In this document: positions 6,399 to 12,396 of the stretch, piece after piece
Numbering within the stretch: position 1 is the first letter of the stretch
Layout of the letters: each line of letters begins with the position of its first letter
DNA from: Tannerella sp.
GTDB taxonomy: Bacteria > Bacteroidota > Bacteroidia > Bacteroidales > Tannerellaceae
DNA: 12,396 bases
Assembly: GCA_031283785.1 (NCBI GenBank)
Contig: JAITBC010000430.1
Span: 1-12,396 of the forward strand
Direction: 5' to 3'
Position numbers and translations under genes: made by a program
The notes under the pieces: generated by a model
What the model saw: the letters and a program-made list of their open reading frames with translations, nothing else
What the model was told of the DNA's origin: nothing
Database searches by the model: none

Positions 6399-7781
6399 TC
6401 AACTTTCTTTAAATAAATCGTCAAAAAGGCTCCCCCAGCTTTTCCCTTTTTTCCCGTCTTCTACGGAGTTCCCGTTTTCGGTCATGGAGTCGGGCTCCGT
6501 GTCGGATTTTGTTTTATTTCTTTTGTTCCTGAAAAAGCCTCCCCGTCGTGCCGTATTTTTTTCTTCCTCCTTTTCGTTCTCCTCATTGTCGCCACTATCT
6601 TCTTCCACAACATGTTCCTGCGGCGCTAATGGACACGAGACGCATTGTTCCGTTCCTTTAAGCATAAGGCTTACGGCAGTCATATACAAAGGATTTCCGG
6701 TCATATTATCGCTGCCGCGCACCAGGCCTCCGCGTATAGCGGAATGACGCGCTTTGATTTTGAATCTTTCCTGAATCAGTTCGGGCAAATCTTTGAGTTC
6801 CGACGCCTGTCCGGCGATCACAATACCATAACCTAACGCCTTAACATCAATAACTTCGCCGGTACGCGCATATACATTTTCTACGATTTCCTTTGCGCGC
6901 GCCTCTACGATAGCATTCAAATCGTTCACTGATATTTCACGGTCGTCGCCCTCCATATCAATTTTTATCATTTTACCGTCATCTTCTTTTTTCAGTATAG
7001 CGCACCCGTATTCTTTCTTCAGTTTTTCCGACTGTACTTCTGTCAGCTGCAGCGAAACGATATCGCGCGTAATCAGATTCCCGCCTAAGGGGACAACCGC
7101 CGAATACAACAAATCTCCGTTCTTATAAACGGTAACGGAGGTCACTCCGGCGCCAAAGTCGACAAGCGCACAACCCAGTTCTTTTTCTTCCTTACTGAGC
7201 ATCGCATCGGCCAGCGCCAACGGCGAAACGATGATGCCGGCAATCTCTTTGCCGCAACGTTCGTATAAACTTTTCGTAAGTTCCCTGCGGATAGACTTAC
7301 GTCCGACAACAATTTTATAACGTGCCTCAAGACGGCTGCACGGTACGCCGACAGGATTCTCTTCTTTCCGTCCGTCAATATAATAAACGGCAGGAGCAAT
7401 GCCAAGCACATCAAGCAAATCCGGTTTATACTTTCCGCATTTCTCTTCAAGCATGCGTATATCACCTGCCGAAACGACATCTCCGTTTTCTATCTCTATA
7501 AATTCCATATGGTCGATCGTACGGACGGACTGTCCTCCGACCCCGACATAAACCCTGTCGATATAATTACCTCTCAGGCTACTTTCCAGTTTCCTGAGAA
7601 GGCGACCGACCTGTTTTGCCGTGTTTTCGACATTATAAATATTCCCCCTGTGAATACAGGAAGACAATGAATCTTCCTTTTCACATGTAACGATAGAAAA
7701 CGTTCCGTCTGCATTTTTCTCTCCGACGATCCCCGTTATATGAGACGTCCCCAAATCAATAGCTACAATATAATCCGTCAT
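6399..7781 (-). CDS. ftsA: Cell division protein FtsA, membrane anchor for FtsZ
   Basis: FtsA is an actin-like ATPase that tethers FtsZ filaments to the inner membrane and recruits later divisome proteins. The 460-residue product shows the actin-fold phosphate loop VAIDLGTSHITGIVGE at 6-21, RVYVGVGGQSVRTI near 76-89 in the FtsA-specific 1C region, and CALVDFGAGVTSVTVYKNGD at 204-223. VIAGQASELKDLPE follows near 321-334. Residues 393-409 are strongly acidic and 412-425 strongly basic. The protein ends in KSWGSLFDDLFKES, a short amphipathic helix of the kind that binds the membrane. Its ATG overlaps the ftsQ stop by four bases (ATGA), pointing to translational coupling. The gene sits directly upstream of its partner ftsZ. 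Confidence 0.97.
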   Translation of the reverse strand: MTDYIVAIDLGTSHITGIVGEKNADGTFSIVTCEKEDSLSSCIHRGNIYNVENTAKQVGRLLRKLESSLRGNYIDRVYVGVGGQSVRTIDHMEFIEIENGDVVSAGDIRMLEEKCGKYKPDLLDVLGIAPAVYYIDGRKEENPVGVPCSRLEARYKIVVGRKSIRRELTKSLYERCGKEIAGIIVSPLALADAMLSKEEKELGCALVDFGAGVTSVTVYKNGDLLYSAVVPLGGNLITRDIVSLQLTEVQSEKLKKEYGCAILKKEDDGKMIKIDMEGDDREISVNDLNAIVEARAKEIVENVYARTGEVIDVKALGYGIVIAGQASELKDLPELIQERFKIKARHSAIRGGLVRGSDNMTGNPLYMTAVSLMLKGTEQCVSCPLAPQEHVVEEDSGDNEENEKEEEKNTARRGGFFRNKRNKTKSDTEPDSMTENGNSVEDGKKGKSWGSLFDDLFKES

Positions 7782-8524
7782 GGCTCTGTATTTTTACTTT
7801 TTGTGCACACAATCTGATTCTTATATTTCAAATTTATAGTGCAATACTTTTCCCATCCCATCTTTGGTATCACCTGCCCGTAAAATAAACGCAAGTGATC
7901 CAGTTTACTTTTATAATTTTCCAGACTCCCCATTATAATACGGTGACTTCCCACACGGGAAACGAGTTCTATCTCGTCGACCGACCCGACATAAATTTGC
8001 TCGATTTGGTCATTCCAGAAATCATCTTTCTGCAAAAACAGCGCAAATTTATACAAATTCGTCATTGCAAACGTTTTTTCTATATTTCCGCTTGCAACAG
8101 GGACATAAATTGCCTGGCCCAATACGGGAGGCATTATCTTGCCCGACTTATCGACATAATAACTCCCTCCCGGACTAAACACCCGCAATATAGGCATTTT
8201 TTGTGAAACAACAATCTTTATTTTGCCGGAAATTGTGCGGGTAACTTCCGCCATCTCTATAATTTCGTTCTTAAGTAGCACATTTTTAATGCTATACGTA
8301 TTTATACTGTCTCCATTTTTATTCAAAGGATAAAGACGTGCTTTTTTCAGGTAAGCGACAATATCCCGTTCTTTCAGGAAATGATTGTCAAGACTGTCGG
8401 CCACAATCACTTCCACTTCTTTACACGGAGGATAACTGCGTTTTTTATGTCCGGAAAAATATATCGCGGCGGCAATATATACTAACAATAATGTTGAAAA
8501 GATTATATACAGGAGTTTCTTCAT
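7778..8524 (-). CDS. ftsQ: Cell division protein FtsQ (DivIB family)
   Basis: FtsQ is a bitopic inner-membrane protein that links the cytoplasmic Z ring to the periplasmic septal synthesis enzymes. The 248-residue product has a short N-terminal cytoplasmic stub and one membrane helix at about residues 4-23 (LLYIIFSTLLLVYIAAAIYF). A POTRA-like region follows at about 35-110, ending in SQKMPILRVFSPGGSYYVD, the usual 'P.aRV...G..Y.vD' signature. The beta domain continues to about residue 240. FtsQ is weakly conserved in sequence, so the assignment rests on this architecture and on its position between murC and ftsA. It begins 3 bp after the murC stop and overlaps ftsA by four bases. Confidence 0.92.
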   Translation of the reverse strand: MKKLLYIIFSTLLLVYIAAAIYFSGHKKRSYPPCKEVEVIVADSLDNHFLKERDIVAYLKKARLYPLNKNGDSINTYSIKNVLLKNEIIEMAEVTRTISGKIKIVVSQKMPILRVFSPGGSYYVDKSGKIMPPVLGQAIYVPVASGNIEKTFAMTNLYKFALFLQKDDFWNDQIEQIYVGSVDEIELVSRVGSHRIIMGSLENYKSKLDHLRLFYGQVIPKMGWEKYCTINLKYKNQIVCTKSKNTEP

Positions 8525-8527
8525 TTT

Positions 8528-9913
8528 CTACATATATTTTTTATTTAACATTTCCCGTATGGGTTCTACAAAGTTATCGATATCGCCGGCGCCAAGGGTA
8601 ATGAGCACATCCGTATCTTCTTTTTCAAGCATACCCGGCAGTTCTTCTTTCAGGCATAGCGTTTTGCCGGATATCGTAACTTTACTGAGAATCATTTCCG
8701 AAGTGACACCGGGAATCGGCTCTTCCCGCGCCGGATAAATATCGAGTAGAATAAGCCGGTCAAGCAACGAAAGCGCTGATGCAAATTCATCGGCAAAATC
8801 GCGTGTCCGCGTGTACAGATGCGGCTGAAAAACGCCGGTCACCCTGCGACCGTTATAAAGCTCTTTCACCGACTGTATGCAGCTCCTTAATTCCTGCGGA
8901 TGATGGGCATAATCGTCGATATAAACAACTTGATCGTTCTTAAGCTGAAAGTCGAAACGTCGTTGCACTCCAGCAAAAGATTCCATCGCCGCACGCATTT
9001 CTTCAGCCGTAACGCCGTTAAGCAAAGCGGCCGCCATCGCCGCGACCCCGTTTTCGATATTTGTCCTTACAGGAACGCCCAGCCGAACATTCGCTATGCA
9101 CGTTTCAGGCGATACAAAATCAAAACATACCTCGCCATTGCCGACGCGTATACCCGCAGCATGAAAATCGGCCGTCTCATCGGTCGCCGAATAAGTATAC
9201 AGTCTCACGTCATGTTGCAAATCAGGCTTTACATCTATCCCCTTTTTCATAATAAGCGCGCCTCCCGGACGGATCAGGGAAGTAAACTTTTCGAAAGCGG
9301 CGCGATAAGCCTGTTGCGTACCGTAAATATCAAGATGGTCGGGGTCGGCAGACGTAATAACCGCCATATAAGGCGTCAGAAAATGAAAAGAACGGTCATA
9401 CTCATCCGCCTCAATAACAGTCAGGTCGCTGTGTCGCGAAAGCATCAGGTTACTGTCGTAATTTTTAAGTATGCCGCCGAGAAATGCATTGCAATCTACG
9501 GTCGACTGTTTGAAAAGATGAGCCGTCATCGACGAGGTTGTCGTTTTTCCATGCGTTCCGGCCACACATATCCCCCGCGACGAACCGGTGATAAGCCCGA
9601 GTGTCTGCGAACGTTTCAGCACCTTGAATCCGGCACGGCGGAAATACGTCAGCTCACGATGCGTGTCAGGCACGGCCGGCGTATAAACGACGAGGGTCTT
9701 ATTTCGATCCCGAAAATCTTCCGGAACAGAGGCCACATCATCGTCAAACCGGATGGCAGCTCCTTCGGCAATAAGTTTGGAGGTCAAAACCGACGGTGTA
9801 CGGTCATAGCCGGCCACACGCTTGCCTTTAGCAAGAAAATAGCGTATAAGGGCGCTCATCCCAATGCCTCCGGCGCCTATAAAATACACTGATGATATCT
9901 CATTTAAATACAT
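8528..9913 (-). CDS. murC: UDP-N-acetylmuramate--L-alanine ligase
   Basis: MurC uses ATP to add L-alanine to UDP-N-acetylmuramic acid, the first amino acid of the peptidoglycan stem peptide, in the cytoplasm. The 461-residue length is typical. The N-terminal nucleotide-binding fold contains FIGAGGIGMSALIRYFLAKG (11-30). The ATP loop is GTHGKTTT at 119-126. Further Mur ligase blocks are EADEYDRSF at 168-176, SADPDHLDIYGT near 188-199, NIENGVAA near 285-292, GVQRRFDF near 315-322 and DDYAHHPQE at 333-341. The C-terminal domain includes FQPHLYTRTRDF. Unlike most neighbours it is not tightly packed against the upstream gene: 84 bp separate it from murG, with a hairpin between. The ATG at 9913 is well supported because the conserved fold begins nine residues later. 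Confidence 0.98.
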   Translation of the reverse strand: MYLNEISSVYFIGAGGIGMSALIRYFLAKGKRVAGYDRTPSVLTSKLIAEGAAIRFDDDVASVPEDFRDRNKTLVVYTPAVPDTHRELTYFRRAGFKVLKRSQTLGLITGSSRGICVAGTHGKTTTSSMTAHLFKQSTVDCNAFLGGILKNYDSNLMLSRHSDLTVIEADEYDRSFHFLTPYMAVITSADPDHLDIYGTQQAYRAAFEKFTSLIRPGGALIMKKGIDVKPDLQHDVRLYTYSATDETADFHAAGIRVGNGEVCFDFVSPETCIANVRLGVPVRTNIENGVAAMAAALLNGVTAEEMRAAMESFAGVQRRFDFQLKNDQVVYIDDYAHHPQELRSCIQSVKELYNGRRVTGVFQPHLYTRTRDFADEFASALSLLDRLILLDIYPAREEPIPGVTSEMILSKVTISGKTLCLKEELPGMLEKEDTDVLITLGAGDIDNFVEPIREMLNKKYM

Positions 9914-9956
9914 CCGTCTAATTTAAAATTCAACTTTCAAAAATCACTATCTTTTC

Positions 9957-9987
9957 AAAAAAAGACTTTCAGGCGTTTTCGCTCTGA
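9957..9987 (-). terminator. Weak intrinsic-terminator-like hairpin between murG and murC
   Basis: On the minus strand the sequence TCAGAGCGAAAACGCCTGA (9987 down to 9969) can fold into a stem of seven pairs with one bulged A and an AAAA loop. After five bases (AAGTC) comes a run of seven T (9963 down to 9957). It sits 10 bp after the murG stop, in the only sizeable gap of the division cluster. The stem is short and bulged and the T-run does not start right at its base, so full termination is doubtful. Partial attenuation of murC-ftsQ-ftsA-ftsZ transcription or a processing site are alternatives. Confidence 0.35.
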
Positions 9988-9997
9988 CAGCCGACGA

Positions 9998-11101
9998 TTA
10001 TTTTTTTATTATCCCGGCAACTTCGTCTACAATCCTTTCTGCGCTGTTAAATTGGGCAAACAAAGTTATATGTTCGCTCAAAGACCGTAACCGTTCTCCA
10101 TCTCCGATCAATTCTATTGCAGCAGGGATAAGCCGTTTTTCCGCCGTATTATCCGGAATAAGGAGCGCGGCATTATTATCGGACAACGCACGTGCATTTT
10201 TCGTCTGATGATCCTCTGCCACATTCGGAGACGGGACAAGTATTACAGGCTTACCCAGAATGCACAGTTCAGAGATTGTCCCTGCCCCGGCGCGCGAGAC
10301 AACCAGGTCGGCCGTAGCGTAAGCATAATCCATACGCGAAATAAAATCCGAGAACCACAGCCTTCTGTAACCCCTGTCTTTAAGTTCCTCCTTTATCAAA
10401 TCATAATAATAGCGTCCCGTCTGCCATATCACCTGAAGGCCGGCATCCGTCAACGCCTGCAATCCCCTGTATACACTGTTGTTTATCGTACGTGCGCCGA
10501 GGCTCCCGCCTATAATCAGCAACACCGGTTTATCCGCCTCAAACCCGAAATAATCCAGCGCTTCAGGAAGTTTCTCGTTTATATTTTCAATATCTTTCCT
10601 TACGGGATTACCTGTTATAACAACGCGATCAGCCGGAAAAAACTTATCCATACCCCGGTAAGCGACACATATCCTGAGCGCCTGTTTACCAAGCAGCCTG
10701 TTCGTCACTCCGGCATACGAGTTCTGTTCCTGAATCAACACGGGAATACGAAGCGAAGATGCCGCCCATAATGTAGGAGCGCTCGCGTAGCCACCTACGC
10801 CTATCGCTATATCCGGTTTAAATTCGCGAATAATCTTTTTTGCCATACCCAGGCTCCTGAACAGTTTGGCGATAACGCCGAAATTTTTCAGCATATGGAT
10901 TCGATTAAACCCGCTCACAGGCAGACCGATAATCCTATATCCGGCAGCCGGCACTCGCTCCATTTCCATCCGGTCTTCGGCGCCGATGAACAGGATATCC
11001 GCATCCGGGAAACGACAACGTATTTCGTTGGCAATCGATACGGCAGGAAATATATGCCCCCCCGTTCCTCCGCCACTTATTATAACTCTATAATTACTCA
11101 T
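9998..11101 (-). CDS. murG: UDP-GlcNAc:lipid I N-acetylglucosaminyltransferase
   Basis: MurG adds GlcNAc from UDP-GlcNAc to lipid I at the cytoplasmic face of the inner membrane, making lipid II, the substrate of FtsW. From the ATG at 11101 the product is 367 residues, typical of the family. Motifs are SGGGTGGHIFPA at 9-20, GVGGYASAP at 101-109, QEQN at 124-127, GNPVRKD near 164-170 and GGSLGARTIN near 198-207. SRAGAGTISE at 269-278 and AEDHQTKNA at 295-303 belong to the UDP-GlcNAc-binding domain. I chose this ATG over an in-frame TTG two codons upstream (11107) because the conserved fold starts at once. The start overlaps the ftsW stop by eight bases (ATGAGTAA), so translation of the two is probably coupled. 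Confidence 0.97.
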   Translation of the reverse strand: MSNYRVIISGGGTGGHIFPAVSIANEIRCRFPDADILFIGAEDRMEMERVPAAGYRIIGLPVSGFNRIHMLKNFGVIAKLFRSLGMAKKIIREFKPDIAIGVGGYASAPTLWAASSLRIPVLIQEQNSYAGVTNRLLGKQALRICVAYRGMDKFFPADRVVITGNPVRKDIENINEKLPEALDYFGFEADKPVLLIIGGSLGARTINNSVYRGLQALTDAGLQVIWQTGRYYYDLIKEELKDRGYRRLWFSDFISRMDYAYATADLVVSRAGAGTISELCILGKPVILVPSPNVAEDHQTKNARALSDNNAALLIPDNTAEKRLIPAAIELIGDGERLRSLSEHITLFAQFNSAERIVDEVAGIIKK

Positions 11102-12347
11102 AAACAACTCCAGATTCTATGATTTGTTTGTTCTCATCAGGAACAGCTTTTTCAATATCCTCATTATTTGTATTTTCTTCCTCTTCATCATCTTCATCAC
11201 CCATGCCGGCACCAAAACGACTGACACTCAATATAATACCGAAATACAAACAGGTAAGCATCGTCGATGTGCCTCCACGGCTTATCAACGGTAGCGGCTG
11301 TCCCGTCACCGGTATCAGGTTAACGGCCACAGCCATATTTATAAATGCCTGAATCACAATTAAAAGCCCACATCCGAGCGCCAGATATTTCGGGAACAGC
11401 TTTTCGCATCGTCGCGCAATAATAGCTACGCGGAACATAAGGAAGACATACAACATCAGAACGCCCAATCCTCCGATGACAAGCCCCATTTCTTCGATGA
11501 TGATGGCATAAATAAAGTCGGAATATGCCTGCGGCAAGATATCACGCTGCACGCTGCGTCCCGGCAGTTTTCCGAATATACCGCCGCGCGCAATGGCTAT
11601 CTTCGCATGATTCACCTGAAAATTATCATCGGTTATCACATATTTATTTTCATCTTTGTTTTTACCGAAATCATCAATACGTCCTTTCCACGTCATAAAC
11701 CGATCCGGCAAATATTTATGGGCAACATTCTGGGGCATAAAACGAAGAAGTACGAAAACCAGTCCGCCAAGTAGCATTAACGTGGCAAACAACAACAAAA
11801 GCTTTTTCAATGGCGCTTGTCCCACAATCATCATCAGGAAACATATGGCAAACAGCAGGAATGCGGTAGAGAAATTTTCCGGGAGAATCAGGGCGCAGGT
11901 CAATCCAACGCCAACCAATATGATCCAGAATGTTTTATCCGGCGTAAAACGTTCCTGTTTACTGAGCATAAATGCGACAAATACAATACATGCAAGTTTT
12001 GCAAATTCCGACGGCTGAAATTGTATGCCCATAAATGAAAGCCAGCGGTGCGCGTCATTTGCGCTCACGCCTATAAAAGGTGTGACAAACAGCATTATAA
12101 TGGACACCGGGAGGAGAAGAATCGCCAGCGAATAATATCTGCTTGGTATATTATGCAAAACCAGGACTGCCGCAAAACCTATAAAAAGGAATCGCGCATG
12201 CCTCATAATAGGCATCCAGAAATAAACATTCCGGTAAGCAAGCGTACTTGTTGCACTGTACACTTCCACAAGTGAGACAAGACAGAGGAACATGAAAATA
12301 ATCCATACGGAACGATCTCCTTTAAATAATTTATTTACTAATTCCAC
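11094..12347 (-). CDS. ftsW: Septal peptidoglycan glycosyltransferase FtsW (SEDS family)
   Basis: FtsW is a polytopic membrane enzyme that polymerises lipid II into glycan strands at the division septum, working with a class B penicillin-binding protein. The 417-residue product has about ten hydrophobic segments from residue 14 to 377. SEDS motifs are RWLSFMGIQFQPSEFAKLA at 101-119, LPENFSTA at 155-162, and YSDFIYAIIIEEMG at 275-288, which includes the conserved aspartate of the active site. IPVTGQPLPLISRGGTS at 345-361 completes the set. The cytoplasmic tail from about 383 is very acidic (GDEDDEEEENTNNED). The start is a GTG at 12347: no suitable in-frame ATG lies nearby, and the MELVNKLFKGDRSVWIIF beginning resembles other Bacteroidales FtsW. 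RodA is the main alternative, but the dcw context favours FtsW. Confidence 0.96.
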   Translation of the reverse strand: MELVNKLFKGDRSVWIIFMFLCLVSLVEVYSATSTLAYRNVYFWMPIMRHARFLFIGFAAVLVLHNIPSRYYSLAILLLPVSIIMLFVTPFIGVSANDAHRWLSFMGIQFQPSEFAKLACIVFVAFMLSKQERFTPDKTFWIILVGVGLTCALILPENFSTAFLLFAICFLMMIVGQAPLKKLLLLFATLMLLGGLVFVLLRFMPQNVAHKYLPDRFMTWKGRIDDFGKNKDENKYVITDDNFQVNHAKIAIARGGIFGKLPGRSVQRDILPQAYSDFIYAIIIEEMGLVIGGLGVLMLYVFLMFRVAIIARRCEKLFPKYLALGCGLLIVIQAFINMAVAVNLIPVTGQPLPLISRGGTSTMLTCLYFGIILSVSRFGAGMGDEDDEEEENTNNEDIEKAVPDENKQIIESGVVYE

Positions 12348-12358
12348 GATTTCAAATT

Positions 12359-12396
12359 TTAAAGGTTACGTACGCAGGTTTTAAATTGTTCGCCAC
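12359..12396 (-). CDS. murD: C-terminal end of MurD, partial
   Basis: Only the last 11 codons and the TAA stop are present, reading GEQFKTCVRNL in the frame entering from the right edge. MurD (UDP-N-acetylmuramoyl-L-alanine--D-glutamate ligase) of Bacteroidales typically ends in a similar 'RG..FK..V..L' sequence, and murD precedes ftsW in the dcw cluster of this group. The stop lies 11 bp before the ftsW GTG. The call rests on this short match plus gene order, so it is probable rather than proven. Confidence 0.75.
   Translation of the reverse strand, partial: GEQFKTCVRNL

Noticed and set aside
8900..9892. Plus-strand open frame of 330 codons opposite murC
   Set aside because: It lies entirely antisense to a clear full-length murC, is rich in Arg/His/Ile as expected from a reversed reading, and shows no recognisable domain.
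10208..10771. Plus-strand open frame of 187 codons opposite murG
   Set aside because: Antisense shadow of murG without any recognisable motif.

Overview
All real genes in this window lie on the minus strand and read from right to left. The protein sequences point to a member of the Bacteroidota, most probably the order Bacteroidales. FtsZ, FtsA, FtsW and FtsQ carry Bacteroidales-like sequence (for example FtsW 'LPENFSTA' and 'TGQPLPLISRGGTS', and FtsZ 'NNDIYNAK'). The murG-murC-ftsQ order lacks murB and ddl, and starts are mostly preceded by A/T-rich DNA rather than Shine-Dalgarno sites. I cannot name a genus. FtsZ and FtsA look more divergent than the Bacteroides versions I know.

The right-hand part (about 5030-12396) is the distal half of the dcw (division and cell wall) cluster, in transcription order: the last codons of murD, then ftsW, murG, murC, ftsQ, ftsA and ftsZ. 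FtsW polymerises septal glycan from lipid II, MurG makes lipid II, and MurC and MurD add stem amino acids to the cytoplasmic precursor. FtsQ, FtsA and FtsZ form the core of the divisome. Junctions are tight: 11 bp for murD/ftsW, 8-nt overlap for ftsW/murG, 3 bp for murC/ftsQ, ATGA overlap for ftsQ/ftsA and 37 bp for ftsA/ftsZ. The one wider gap, murG/murC at 84 bp, contains a weak terminator-like hairpin.

The left-hand part (1 to about 5009) is a glycine cleavage cassette: gcvT, gcvH, gcvPA, gcvPB, then a lipoate-protein ligase cut by the window edge. It supplies the T and H proteins, a two-subunit P protein, and an enzyme likely to lipoylate GcvH. The L protein (lpd) is not in the window. 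The cassette begins only 20 bp after the ftsZ stop, in the same direction, with no visible terminator, promoter or glycine riboswitch between them, so read-through from the division cluster is plausible.

This is mostly core-genome content. I found no mobile element, CRISPR array, RNA gene or evident new defence or biosynthetic system. The points worth a second look are the direct joining of gcv to ftsZ, the split P protein in a Bacteroidales-like genome, the shortened and altered FtsZ loops, the murG/murC hairpin, and a coding-like remnant ahead of lplA.
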